NCBI GenBank assembly: GCA_947165085.1
Contig: CAMUZA010000014.1
Coordinates: forward strand, 1 to 35,886
DNA length: 35,886 nt
Direction: 5' to 3'
Source: an uncultured Clostridia bacterium
GTDB lineage: Bacteria > Bacillota > Clostridia > Oscillospirales > Oscillospiraceae
The notes beneath the pieces were generated by a model. That model was not told the DNA's origin. It worked only from the letters and a program-made list of their open reading frames with translations, and did not search any database. Position numbers and translations under genes: made by a program. This document shows, in pieces, positions 1-8,205 of the stretch (position 1 is the stretch's first letter; each line of letters begins with the position of its first letter).

Positions 1-26
1 AGTTCAGACGTGTGCTCTTCCGATCT
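1..26. other. Illumina TruSeq adapter remnant
   Basis: The first 26 bases match the 3' part of the Illumina TruSeq read-2 adapter (it ends GCTCTTCCGATCT). This is library contamination at the contig edge, not genomic sequence. It means that the array to its right was truncated by assembly, probably because short reads could not span the CRISPR repeats. Confidence 0.97.
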
Positions 27-135
27 CATCGTCCATATTTCAATCCACGCTCCCCGCGCGGGGAGCGACTTGGACGGCGAACTGAACTACAAGCACATCT
101 TTATTTCAATCCACGCTCCCCGCGCGGGGAGCGAC
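27..135 (-). CRISPR. Type I-C CRISPR array, leader-proximal two repeats (truncated)
   Basis: Two identical 33-nt repeats lie at 37-69 and 103-135, separated by a 33-nt spacer at 70-102. A piece of a second spacer at 27-36 precedes the adapter. Read on the minus strand, the repeat starts GTCGCTCCCC, has a GCGC-centred stem and ends GTGGATTGAAAT, the canonical type I-C repeat. The 3' handle ATTGAAAT and the cas2-leader-array order show transcription on the minus strand. The repeat at 103-135 is therefore leader-proximal and the spacer at 70-102 the newest acquisition. The rest of the array lies beyond the contig end. Confidence 0.95.
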
Positions 136-311
136 CGCAAAAGTACCCAAAAATCGCAGGCAACTTTTGTTTGTATTCACAGTATTCGGTTCCATTCGGC
201 GAAGTTTACCCTCGCCAAACGCCCGAACAACTGAAAACGCCGTTAGTTTTCTCCATTTTTATCGCGCGAAGTTCCCAAGATTCTATGTGCATTTCCGCTT
301 CGCGCAAACGG
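136..311 (-). promoter_or_regulatory. CRISPR leader region
   Basis: These 176 non-coding bases separate the cas2 stop codon from the first repeat, on the transcription side of the array. That position is where the leader (array promoter and adaptation signals) lies in type I-C loci. I see no clear promoter hexamer pair, so the leader call rests on position. Confidence 0.7.
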
Positions 312-602
312 TCATACCATCAGAACGCCTTCGGGCTCATAACTTGTTTTCCGTCCGAAGTGCTGAATTTTCGACGCATAACTGTTTCCCAAATAGTAGA
401 ACCGAAGGCTGTCCGCGTTTTCATCCATAATCGACAGCAGTTTTGCCTGCAGCATCCGGCATTGCGAGGCGTCCACAAGGCACTCAAAAACGGAATTCTG
501 TACGCGCTGACCGTAGTTCACGCATTGTTTTGCAATCTGCCTCAGGCGCTTTTTTCCCTCCGGCATTTCCGTATTGACATCGTATGTAATCACAACCAGC
601 AT
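312..602 (-). CDS. cas2: CRISPR-associated endonuclease Cas2 (type I-C)
   Basis: This 96-residue protein begins MLVVITYDVNT, the ferredoxin-fold beta strand of Cas2 with the conserved Asp8 after the first strand. Cas2 dimers bridge two Cas1 dimers in the spacer-integration complex. I chose the ATG at 600-602: it gives the standard Cas2 length and N-terminus, whereas a longer open frame reaching 686 would run into cas1. The gene starts 10 nt after the cas1 stop and is the last cas gene before the leader. Length and motif are normal for the family. Confidence 0.95.
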   Translation of the reverse strand: MLVVITYDVNTEMPEGKKRLRQIAKQCVNYGQRVQNSVFECLVDASQCRMLQAKLLSIMDENADSLRFYYLGNSYASKIQHFGRKTSYEPEGVLMV

Positions 603-612
603 TCTTAACGCC

Positions 613-1644
613 TCACTTCCACAAAAACGGCGGGTATTCGTCGATATCGCCGCGGAGGTACCGGGCAAGCAGCAGCGCCTGCACATAAGGCACCATCCCC
701 CACTGCACCTTTTCCCCGAGGAATGGGTGTGTGATGGTGTCCGTTTTTCGTTCCTGCCAGTTTTTCAGGAAGGTCTTCCTCGCGGCGTCCGTAAGTTGTA
801 CGGCACCGCTGTCCGCGGTCTGAAAGTCGCTTTTGTCGAACATCCGGTTATTGATGCAGCTCAACACAAAGCGATCCGCCATACAAGGACGCAGTTCCTC
901 CATCAAGTCCGCCGCAAGCGACCGCCGACCGGGGCGATCCTGATGCATAAAGCCCACAAAAGCGTCCAGGCCGACCGCCTCCAACGCAGACGCACAGTCA
1001 TTGGCAAGCAAACTGTACGCGAAGGACAGCAAGGCGTTGACAGGATCACGCGGCGGTCGCCGATTTCGTGCTGTAAATGAAAACACATCCTTGCGGTTGA
1101 GGATCATTTCATCCAGCACGTCGAAATAGGCGTTTGCGCCTACGCCCTCCCAGCCGCGCAACGAATCGATATCCGTAGCCGTACAGACCGTCGGGAGCAA
1201 CTCTTTCAGTCGGCGAGACGCTTCTTTCAGTTGCGGTACGTTCACACGCAAACTGTGATCCCTGCATACCCGCTCCACGTATTGCCGCGTGTTATACAGT
1301 TTGCCGAAAATCATCAGCCGTGCGATGCGCACGCTCTGCGCAGGATCGTCCGCGACACGGTACTGCGTTCTGCGAAGGAGTACGTTCCCGCTCGTTTCGC
1401 CGACCACCCGCGCAAGAAATCTCCCGCGCGGGGAGCAGAACGACAGGAGCATATTATGATTCGCACAGTAACCCATCAGCGCAGGCGAAGCGCCTGCGTA
1501 CGAAAAGCAGAGAATGCCCGAAAGCGTATGCAGCGGAAAGCGCGCAATCTCCTGCTTGTCCCGATTGACGACGACGTTTTCTCCGTCAAGGGTAAGATAG
1601 GCGTCCTCAGAGGTGACAAACAGCGTGTTCAGCAGTTTCTTCAC
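613..1644 (-). CDS. cas1: CRISPR-associated endonuclease Cas1 (type I-C)
   Basis: The 343-residue integrase of CRISPR adaptation inserts new spacers at the leader-repeat junction. The C-terminal helical domain carries the metal-binding residues: Glu166 in GWEGVGANAYF, His234 in GFMHQDRPGRRSL, and Asp246/Glu249 in DLMEELRP. The N-terminal beta domain includes the segment FCSPRGRF near residues 69-76. The start overlaps the cas4 end by 4 nt, implying coupled translation. DNA at 1423-1436 coding for the SPRG segment shares 14 bases with the repeat stem of the adjacent array, which is probably coincidental. Confidence 0.96.
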   Translation of the reverse strand: MKKLLNTLFVTSEDAYLTLDGENVVVNRDKQEIARFPLHTLSGILCFSYAGASPALMGYCANHNMLLSFCSPRGRFLARVVGETSGNVLLRRTQYRVADDPAQSVRIARLMIFGKLYNTRQYVERVCRDHSLRVNVPQLKEASRRLKELLPTVCTATDIDSLRGWEGVGANAYFDVLDEMILNRKDVFSFTARNRRPPRDPVNALLSFAYSLLANDCASALEAVGLDAFVGFMHQDRPGRRSLAADLMEELRPCMADRFVLSCINNRMFDKSDFQTADSGAVQLTDAARKTFLKNWQERKTDTITHPFLGEKVQWGMVPYVQALLLARYLRGDIDEYPPFLWK

Positions 1645-2300
1645 GGCTCCCTCATCATCTCCTCCAAGTATTGGGATACCGGCTTCGCCCGCAGCATCTT
1701 CGGCAGACAGATTTCCTGCAGTGAGCAGGCGCTGCAGCCCTTATGCGGCTTGACTTTGGGCGTATAGCCGCGCCGGTAGCAGTCGTGCATTTGCTCGATT
1801 AGTTCCTTGACACGCGCCCGCAGTTCCGGGGTAAAGTCGACCTGCTCCCTGCGGCGGATCTCGCCGTAGTACAGCGCGCCGCAGGGGATCTCGCAGCAGA
1901 GCATTTCTTCCAGACAAAGCGCTTGTCCGCACAGCTGCAACGCATCGCCTTCCGTCGTTCCCGGCCTACCGCGTTTGTATTCGATCGGATACGGCTGCCA
2001 CAGTCCTTCGCGTCCGGCGAGGGTGATGCCGTCCTTCGCGCGTCGGAACTCCAGCACATCACACGCGCCGGACACGCCCATCTCAGCAGAGTGAACGCGT
2101 ACCGCACGTTGAATCAACGTGTCGCCTCTCGACTCGGAGAATGCTGCATTGTGAGCGTTGGCGTGCATCAGCTCGCCGTCCGTGGTGCGAAAGTTCTCCG
2201 CCCACTGGTCCTCAACGTGAATCAGCGCCCACTGCCTGCGGCAGAATGCAAAATGCTGCAGCCCGGAAAGCAGAAGAGACTCGTCCTCGTTATAGGCCAT
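1641..2300 (-). CDS. cas4: CRISPR-associated exonuclease Cas4 (type I-C)
   Basis: Cas4 is a RecB-family nuclease with an Fe-S cluster that trims prespacers and helps select PAM-containing fragments with Cas1-Cas2. The 219-residue protein has Cys20 near the N-terminus and Cys189, Cys192 and Cys198 near the C-terminus, the four cluster ligands. The nuclease core shows Asp81 (GACDVLEF) and Glu107/Lys109 (YPIEYKRGRP). It overlaps cas7 by 11 nt upstream and cas1 by 4 nt downstream, so it sits inside one tightly coupled operon. Confidence 0.95.
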   Translation of the reverse strand: MAYNEDESLLLSGLQHFAFCRRQWALIHVEDQWAENFRTTDGELMHANAHNAAFSESRGDTLIQRAVRVHSAEMGVSGACDVLEFRRAKDGITLAGREGLWQPYPIEYKRGRPGTTEGDALQLCGQALCLEEMLCCEIPCGALYYGEIRRREQVDFTPELRARVKELIEQMHDCYRRGYTPKVKPHKGCSACSLQEICLPKMLRAKPVSQYLEEMMREP

Positions 2301-3138
2301 CGATCACTTCCGGTTCCAGTCCGGGCAGCTTGTCTACTGTGATGACGTAATCATCCGCGCTCGAAGGCAGTTCCACCGATTCTTTCAATGTAATATGCAC
2401 GCTGCGGTGTACCTTGGCGGAGGAATACTGGCCGTCTTTGCAGTTGTGCTGCCACCAGAACAGTTTTACGACCTCCATAGAACCGTCCGGTCGTGCCGCG
2501 GAGGCGTCGTTGACAAACAAGGTGCGGAGGCACTCCTTTATTGTTTCCGCATCTTCCTGCGAGAAGCCGGTTTTTTCCGCAAGCTGCACGTTGATCGAAC
2601 CCTTAACGACATAGAGACCGAAACGTACAAAGTGTTTCATACCCATCGTGTCCGTACCGCGATTGCCGTTGCTCTTGCGTTCACTGCTAACGCTCTTGGT
2701 AATCTGCATCTCTTCAATTTCGATTGGAGAAACACTGACTGCCTGATGGATGGATACCGGGCCACGCACTCCCACGGATTTCACATTCATACTGTTGAAC
2801 GCAAACACCTGGCCGAAGCTTCTGACGTCCAACCACTTTTCGCAGGCCAACGTCTGAAATTCACTTTCGGACTTGACCGCCTTGAAACCGGCCAGTTCTG
2901 CACGTTTCAGCAAGCTTTCGGCGCCGTCATCAGCGCGGTCGTCCGACTGTACGAAAATTGCATTGCCGAGGTCCTGCATACGATTGCGAATCTTGCGTTT
3001 GATACACACATCTGAGATTTCCCCCATACCGTTATAATCCTGGCGGGGGCGGTTGCCGTTAAGCGGATCGCCGTTGCTGTTTGCCTTGGTGGCAGAGATC
3101 AGTACTACAAAGTCGATTTTGTTATTCAGTGTTGCCAT
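2290..3138 (-). CDS. cas7: Cas7 (Csd2), type I-C Cascade backbone
   Basis: Cas7 polymerises along the crRNA spacer to form the helical backbone of the type I-C Cascade complex. The 282-residue protein starts with a typical Csd2 sequence (KIDFVVLISATKANSNGD, then NGNRPRQD), the RAMP-type first strand of this family. A clear Shine-Dalgarno (GGAGG) precedes the ATG. It lies 3 nt after cas8c and overlaps cas4. Length is normal and no residues appear missing. Confidence 0.95.
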   Translation of the reverse strand: MATLNNKIDFVVLISATKANSNGDPLNGNRPRQDYNGMGEISDVCIKRKIRNRMQDLGNAIFVQSDDRADDGAESLLKRAELAGFKAVKSESEFQTLACEKWLDVRSFGQVFAFNSMNVKSVGVRGPVSIHQAVSVSPIEIEEMQITKSVSSERKSNGNRGTDTMGMKHFVRFGLYVVKGSINVQLAEKTGFSQEDAETIKECLRTLFVNDASAARPDGSMEVVKLFWWQHNCKDGQYSSAKVHRSVHITLKESVELPSSADDYVITVDKLPGLEPEVIDGL

Positions 3139-3141
3139 TTT

Positions 3142-3534
3142 TTATTCCTCCATTTCATTGTCTGAATTGTTTTCGTGTTTTGCAAAAAAAGCGTTTCGCT
3201 GGAGCTCATAACCCATAAGGTAAATGTTTGCGAGCGGCTTATTCAGTTCGTTTTCTGGGTATTCGCTAAGATAGGCGCAGATTTCTCCGCACAATTGCTC
3301 ATAGCGTTTTGCCTGCCACGGAGATATGCGTCCCAGGTATGCCTGGTGAAGCTGGCGGTTGATGCGTTCGTAGACAAGCCATGGCCTCTGGCGGTATTCC
3401 GACATAAACTTGATCGCATTGGTTTGTCTGTTCTCTTGCGTCTGTGCGTAGTAGTCTTGTTCCGCGCGTTCCATAACCGCTAATAAGCGGCCAAATTGGA
3501 AACTGCGATCTTTATGGCTCAACTCCCAAGACAT
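3142..3534 (-). CDS. cas11c: Cas11c, internally translated small subunit within cas8c
   Basis: In type I-C systems a separate small subunit, Cas11, is made from an internal start inside cas8c. Here an in-frame ATG at 3532-3534 is preceded, at 7 nt spacing, by a perfect AAGGAGG (3542-3548). Translation from it gives a 130-residue protein starting MSWELSHKDRSFQFGRLL and ending at the cas8c stop. The Shine-Dalgarno is as strong as those of the true operon genes, which is unlikely by chance in the middle of a coding frame. Size and position match the family. That it is expressed is inferred. Confidence 0.85.
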   Translation of the reverse strand: MSWELSHKDRSFQFGRLLAVMERAEQDYYAQTQENRQTNAIKFMSEYRQRPWLVYERINRQLHQAYLGRISPWQAKRYEQLCGEICAYLSEYPENELNKPLANIYLMGYELQRNAFFAKHENNSDNEMEE

Positions 3535-4908
3535 TTCGTTTCCTCCTTGTTTCATATCACTATTGTATTTTTGCATTGCTGCGCAAGCAGCAAAAACGAT
3601 TTTTCGCCAGATTGCCGTGTCAAACAGCTGTGGCGTCGATGCTCGTCTGCAAAGTATTTGAACGATATCTGGCGGAAATCTGCCGCCGCTCACCTTGCAA
3701 TCTAAAAGCCGCTGAATATGCTGGCGCATAATCTTGTCGTCTGTTTCCAAGAATGCGCCGCGCTGAATGCCGAAAGCGCAGTTCACCAACTGCTGCAGCG
3801 AGGGAGCTTGAATCCCGAATTTCCCGGAATACCAGCAGCATTTGCTGTCCCAGTCCTGCAATCGCCGCAAAAAGTCTGACATCCCAATCTCGTTATAATA
3901 GACCGCTGCCAGACGCCCCGTAGTTGCCGCATCGAAAGAGGCCAGCACAGCCACTTCGTTATCAGCCAGCAGCTCCCTTTGCTGAATGCCAAGCAGGGAA
4001 TTACGCAAGGCTTCTCGGTAATCGGACGGTACAAATTTGGGCGTATCTTCTGATGACCGAAGGCCGCGCATCGGCTTGGGCAATCGTTTCCCTTTGGGAT
4101 TCCAGCAGATATAAATCCGGTTTCCAACATATTCTCGCACACCCTGTTCGGATGCAAGCCAGCGCAGTGCATTATGTGCTTTTTGAGACGCCACATAACT
4201 GACCGTTGCGGCTTGTTTATCCTCCGTAAACCGTCCGCGATACGTGAATCCGCTCGTGTCATTCGCGGAAATCAGCTTTGCGTTTCCGTTGATCGAAACG
4301 ATCCCCTTCGGATGCTGGATCGCAGCAGGCGCCTCTATCCCATCGATCATACAAAGCGCAGTGTTCCGAGAAGAAATGCAATCCAGATAGTACTCTGTAT
4401 ACGCTTTGTGCAGCCGCCGGTTCTTCCAGCACGCTGATTCTTCGTCGTCGAGTCCTTCCACACGCCAGCAGATAAAATCGTCCGGATTAGCCGTTCCAAT
4501 TCTGGTCAGCAGATCATCTTGCAGGGTTTTCTTTTCAAGATATGTACGGATCGCCGTTAAGAACGGATGAGAAAACCTGGATTCTTCCCATTGAATCAAT
4601 TGAGGAAGAAAATAATTCTCTTCTGCAATCAGATACTTCAAGCCATCGCAAAGCGGATGCGGGTTCGTGTTCGCTTTTGTTCCTGAACGGCCTCCGGACG
4701 CTTCTGTAACAGGAATGAGGATTTTGGGTTCTCCTTTTTCGATACGCCGTACAGAAAGGAGGTTTCCCAAATGATTGATGGTAATCTCCACATCCGCACT
4801 TGTTAAAATGTGTCCTATCGGTGCCAAGGGTTCGTGCCCTTCTTTGTAGCAGCCTACAAGCTGCGGATTGGCATCGAAAGTTTCAATCGCCTTTTGCAAT
4901 AAACCCAT
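3142..4908 (-). CDS. cas8c: Cas8c (Csd1), type I-C Cascade large subunit
   Basis: Cas8c is the large subunit that recognises the PAM and positions Cas3 on the target. The 588-residue product has the Csd1 signature N-terminal region (DANPQLVGCYKEGHEPLAPIG, then ...EASGGRSGTKANTNPHPLCD around residues 70-90) and the usual family length. The upstream cas5c stop is only 4 nt before the ATG, and the ribosome-binding site (GGGGAGGTGA) lies inside the end of cas5c. The C-terminal 130 residues contain a strong internal ribosome-binding site and start codon, annotated separately as cas11c. Confidence 0.95.
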   Translation of the reverse strand: MGLLQKAIETFDANPQLVGCYKEGHEPLAPIGHILTSADVEITINHLGNLLSVRRIEKGEPKILIPVTEASGGRSGTKANTNPHPLCDGLKYLIAEENYFLPQLIQWEESRFSHPFLTAIRTYLEKKTLQDDLLTRIGTANPDDFICWRVEGLDDEESACWKNRRLHKAYTEYYLDCISSRNTALCMIDGIEAPAAIQHPKGIVSINGNAKLISANDTSGFTYRGRFTEDKQAATVSYVASQKAHNALRWLASEQGVREYVGNRIYICWNPKGKRLPKPMRGLRSSEDTPKFVPSDYREALRNSLLGIQQRELLADNEVAVLASFDAATTGRLAAVYYNEIGMSDFLRRLQDWDSKCCWYSGKFGIQAPSLQQLVNCAFGIQRGAFLETDDKIMRQHIQRLLDCKVSGGRFPPDIVQILCRRASTPQLFDTAIWRKIVFAACAAMQKYNSDMKQGGNEMSWELSHKDRSFQFGRLLAVMERAEQDYYAQTQENRQTNAIKFMSEYRQRPWLVYERINRQLHQAYLGRISPWQAKRYEQLCGEICAYLSEYPENELNKPLANIYLMGYELQRNAFFAKHENNSDNEMEE

Positions 4909-4911
4909 TTA

Positions 4912-5646
4912 TTACGTCACCTCCCCGAATTCTTTCAGCCCGGAAAAGTTCTCTTTCGCTTCACCAAAGGGCTTGATTGTCATTGGATGCAGCGGTTTAT
5001 GCAGTGTACATTCTTGGGGTTTTGGGAATCGTATGATCCCGTTTTCCATCACCGGATACCAGAAATTTGCTGTCATTTTCCCCTCTGTATTCTCATCATA
5101 CGATTCGTCGGCATAGGTGATGCCGTGGTACATCAGGCCAAACGCGAGCTGCGGAATATCATCGTAGGCACCCTTGCCTTCGCCGAAAGCGCAGGGTTCC
5201 ACATAGCCCTGGCACTCTCTGGTTCCGAGAAAAACGTCCCGTCTTCCGCCCTTTTCGATCATTCTCCTGGCGATTTGATGATGCTTGTTTTCGTTCCGGT
5301 CTCCGGCGAGTTCCGGTCTGTTCTCATTCCACTCAAAATAAGCCCGCACCTGATAACAACACTTTTTTAGATAGGTATAGTAACTCAAGTCATTGCCTCC
5401 GCTATACTTGATCGGGCGTATTCCTTTCACCTCCATTTGAATCGGGTTCATCACCCTGACAGCGTCGATGAACCAAATCAATGTCGGTTTCCAATAGACG
5501 GAGTGGAGAATGCCTTTCAGCGCCTCATACGTTGGGACCTGATAACTGCATTTTTCGCCGCCGACACGCATTATCGGATCGGAGAACAGCGCGTAATCGC
5601 CAGTTACCTGAAATTCCACAATGTTGTCAAATTTTGTGTTCTTCAT
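4912..5646 (-). CDS. cas5c: Cas5c (Cas5d), type I-C crRNA-processing endoribonuclease
   Basis: Type I-C lacks Cas6; Cas5c cleaves the pre-crRNA repeat and caps the 5' handle in Cascade. The 244-residue RAMP protein has a likely catalytic Tyr-Lys-His set: Lys121-His122-His123 in NENKHHQIARRM and Tyr51 in the segment HSVYWKP. A Gly-rich stretch (LGTRECQGYVEP) follows. The ATG lies 1 nt after the cas3 stop, with its ribosome-binding site (GGAGG) overlapping the end of cas3. Assignment of the exact catalytic Tyr is by analogy with characterised homologues. Confidence 0.93.
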   Translation of the reverse strand: MKNTKFDNIVEFQVTGDYALFSDPIMRVGGEKCSYQVPTYEALKGILHSVYWKPTLIWFIDAVRVMNPIQMEVKGIRPIKYSGGNDLSYYTYLKKCCYQVRAYFEWNENRPELAGDRNENKHHQIARRMIEKGGRRDVFLGTRECQGYVEPCAFGEGKGAYDDIPQLAFGLMYHGITYADESYDENTEGKMTANFWYPVMENGIIRFPKPQECTLHKPLHPMTIKPFGEAKENFSGLKEFGEVT

Positions 5647-5647
5647 A

Positions 5648-8059
5648 TCACACCTCCAAAAAGCCCTGGGATGCAGGATCCATGACCAGGCCTAATTTTT
5701 CATTATAATATGGCTCTATCAGCGCAAATGCGAAATCGTCGCATATTGGATACATTGCCTTGTCGGTTAGCAATCGTTCTTTTTGATATGTATATACGGA
5801 AACCGTGTAAGCCCTCGCAGATTTCAGCAGTTGCTCCCGGTAATTGTGATCTTCTTTCGCGTGAGAAGAGCAGAGTTCCGTGATGATTCTTTTGCCTTCT
5901 CCGTATGGAACGATCACATCCGTTGCGCTTTCATCAAACACTTCAAACGCTTGTCCCGCTGTTTTGAAGGCCTGCCATAAGCGGTAGTTCCCGATGCCTT
6001 TGATTCCCTCGTCTGTATACTTGGAATTAAGTGAAAGCAGGTCATAGAGCGTCGTTTCAGGCGTATGAATTGGGAAATCCTGCGCCTCGCCGTCCATATC
6101 TTTATATAGTTTTTCGTAATAAAAGCGAATAGCGGCTTCTGACGCAAGATCGTTTCCGTATTCTCCGGGATTCCGCCCAAACGCATCCAGTAACGCAACA
6201 GTAGCTATCTTGCCTCGCAGGATTTCCGGCAGTTTCCCGAGTTTTTCGTCCGTTACTTTTACCATATAGACCGCCTGCGGCGTATCGGACTCTCCGTTTC
6301 GGTTGCAGCGCCCCGCCGCCTGGATCACGCTGTCCATCCCGGCAGTCAGGCGAAGAACGCTTTGAAATGATATATCGACGCCGGCTTCGATCACCTGCGT
6401 TGCGATGCAGAGCGTTTTCGGGCCTTTGTGAAGCGCGTCTTTCTGCCCCTGCAGCGAGGCCTTCAGCGCGTCTACCGTATCCCGGCGATGCTGAACGCAC
6501 ATTGCCGCAGACAAGTGAAACGTATTCCAATCCGGCGCCTGGATGCTCCGGAAGAGTTTTGCCGCCTCTGCTTTTGTGTTGCAGACTACCAGCAAGCTGT
6601 CCGTCTTCTCCATCAGGTCATATACCAGATCAGGAACTCCATCCGCAGTCACATCATCCAGCTTTTCAATTCTTGTTCTCTTAAAGACGGCGCGGAGCTG
6701 CGCGTCGCAGGCAGCGAGGTCTTTGGGCCGTTCTTTCAGCGGATGGTCTGCTTTGTCAAGGCTCGGCTGTGTAGCAGAACACAGCACTACGGTAGCGCCG
6801 CAGATCGTGCTAATAAATTGGATCGCCAGATTGAATAACGTCAGCATTTTTGTCGGAACAGTTTGTACCTCATCTATGACGATTATGCTGTCGCACAGAG
6901 AATGAAATCTGCGGATAGATGAGGTTTTCCCGTCAAACAGCGTGTTCAGCATCTGCACCATTGTGGTCAGGATGATCGGCGAATTCCAAGTTTGAATGTA
7001 CAATTCGCGCTCATCGAGTTTGTCCTGTGAATTCACGTCCTGCACAACATTCGAGTGATGTTCCAATATCAGTCTGTCGTCTCCGACAAAGTTACGGATA
7101 ACAGATGCATTTTGCTCCAGAATCGACAACAGCGGTGACGTAAAAATGATTCGCCGTTTATTGTACTTTTCCGCGTGCGCGATCGCATAGCGCAAGGAGG
7201 AAAGCGTCTTGCCGCCTCCGGTCGGCACATTTAGCGTATAGATTCCGCACGGCAAGTCCGCAGATGTTTTGCAGGTCTCTGAAATCGTCGCTCTTGCCCG
7301 AGCAATCATTTTTTCCGTTTCCGACTTTGTCTTTGTATTAGTCGAAAGCGCAGCAATCTTTTCCTCAACAGTATGCAGGCGCTCCTGCCAGATTGGCCGC
7401 ATGTCCTCCGGCCATTGAGGAAACGACACATCGTTCATAAACTCCGCCGTATCTTGTCTATCGCCCTCGATCAGTGCAGAAAGGAGCAGGCGGGCCAGCA
7501 AACCGGCATAAAACGCATAGTCCGCATCCTCGCCGGAGTTTTTATCAAGTATATCCAGTACATTTCGTATTTCTTCGACTGCCGCTGAAAACACCTTTGC
7601 AATTTCCGCATTTGTGATTACTTCATCCGATAACACACAGACCGCTTCCGGATAATGAATACCGTCCTTTTCTTTTCTGTACTGCAAACCAATATCCTTT
7701 GCCTCGCCGACGCAATCAAATAGTCCGTGGTGTGCGCCAACAGCAAAGGCAATGATTTCCGCGGTGAATGATTCATATGGATCTTGCGATGAATTGAATT
7801 GGTTCAGAAGAAACTGACACCCTTGAAAAGAATGGATCACGGAGCCGCGGCGCGAAGCATTTCCCTCCCGGATATACGATTGGAAATCCGGAGAATACTT
7901 TCCCATATCGTGGACGATTCCTGCAAGGTATCCGGCGTTGGATAAGCCGCACTCTTTCAGGCACTCCGCAGCTTTCTCCGCAGTTCTGCGCAAGTGTTCA
8001 GCTACCGTCTGCGTTTTGCCGTCTTCTCTGACGTGCGCGTAGTATCCCTTCATACCCAT
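5648..8059 (-). CDS. cas3: Cas3 HD nuclease-helicase (type I-C)
   Basis: Cas3 unwinds and degrades DNA bound by Cascade. The 803-residue protein carries an N-terminal HD nuclease domain (His50-Asp51 in GIVHDMGKYSPDF, His110-His111 in GAHHGLFD) and then an SF2 helicase. The helicase motifs are Walker A PTGGGKT at 279-285, DEVQ at 396-399 in place of DEAH/DExH, LCSATQP (motif III) and QAAGRCNRNGE (motif VI). All catalytic motifs are intact. The ATG at 8057-8059 follows AGGAGGGG at 8065-8072. It is the first gene of the cas operon, and the 146-nt gap to the Fic gene should hold the operon promoter, though no convincing hexamer pair stands out. Confidence 0.96.
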   Translation of the reverse strand: MGMKGYYAHVREDGKTQTVAEHLRRTAEKAAECLKECGLSNAGYLAGIVHDMGKYSPDFQSYIREGNASRRGSVIHSFQGCQFLLNQFNSSQDPYESFTAEIIAFAVGAHHGLFDCVGEAKDIGLQYRKEKDGIHYPEAVCVLSDEVITNAEIAKVFSAAVEEIRNVLDILDKNSGEDADYAFYAGLLARLLLSALIEGDRQDTAEFMNDVSFPQWPEDMRPIWQERLHTVEEKIAALSTNTKTKSETEKMIARARATISETCKTSADLPCGIYTLNVPTGGGKTLSSLRYAIAHAEKYNKRRIIFTSPLLSILEQNASVIRNFVGDDRLILEHHSNVVQDVNSQDKLDERELYIQTWNSPIILTTMVQMLNTLFDGKTSSIRRFHSLCDSIIVIDEVQTVPTKMLTLFNLAIQFISTICGATVVLCSATQPSLDKADHPLKERPKDLAACDAQLRAVFKRTRIEKLDDVTADGVPDLVYDLMEKTDSLLVVCNTKAEAAKLFRSIQAPDWNTFHLSAAMCVQHRRDTVDALKASLQGQKDALHKGPKTLCIATQVIEAGVDISFQSVLRLTAGMDSVIQAAGRCNRNGESDTPQAVYMVKVTDEKLGKLPEILRGKIATVALLDAFGRNPGEYGNDLASEAAIRFYYEKLYKDMDGEAQDFPIHTPETTLYDLLSLNSKYTDEGIKGIGNYRLWQAFKTAGQAFEVFDESATDVIVPYGEGKRIITELCSSHAKEDHNYREQLLKSARAYTVSVYTYQKERLLTDKAMYPICDDFAFALIEPYYNEKLGLVMDPASQGFLEV

Positions 8060-8205
8060 CGCATCCCCTCCTTTGGTTTTGCGTTCCTTTTCTACTGGGA
8101 CGTAATCTAACCTTCCGATTTACAGGATCATCATATATTTGATATCAGATAAGCTGTCCAATAAGCAGGACTGAAGCGCTTGTTTTGACAAATTTTTCAA
8201 AATAA

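Noticed and set aside
10-234. Open frames reading ISIHAPRAGSD or FNPRSPRGER repeats
   Set aside because: They are translations of the CRISPR repeat and adapter; such products are well-known annotation artefacts.
8060-8205. Clear sigma-A promoter for the cas operon
   Set aside because: TATGAT-like hexamers occur on the minus strand, but no -35 at 16-18 bp is convincing; only an inverted repeat TTTTGA/TCAAAA is present near the fic stop.
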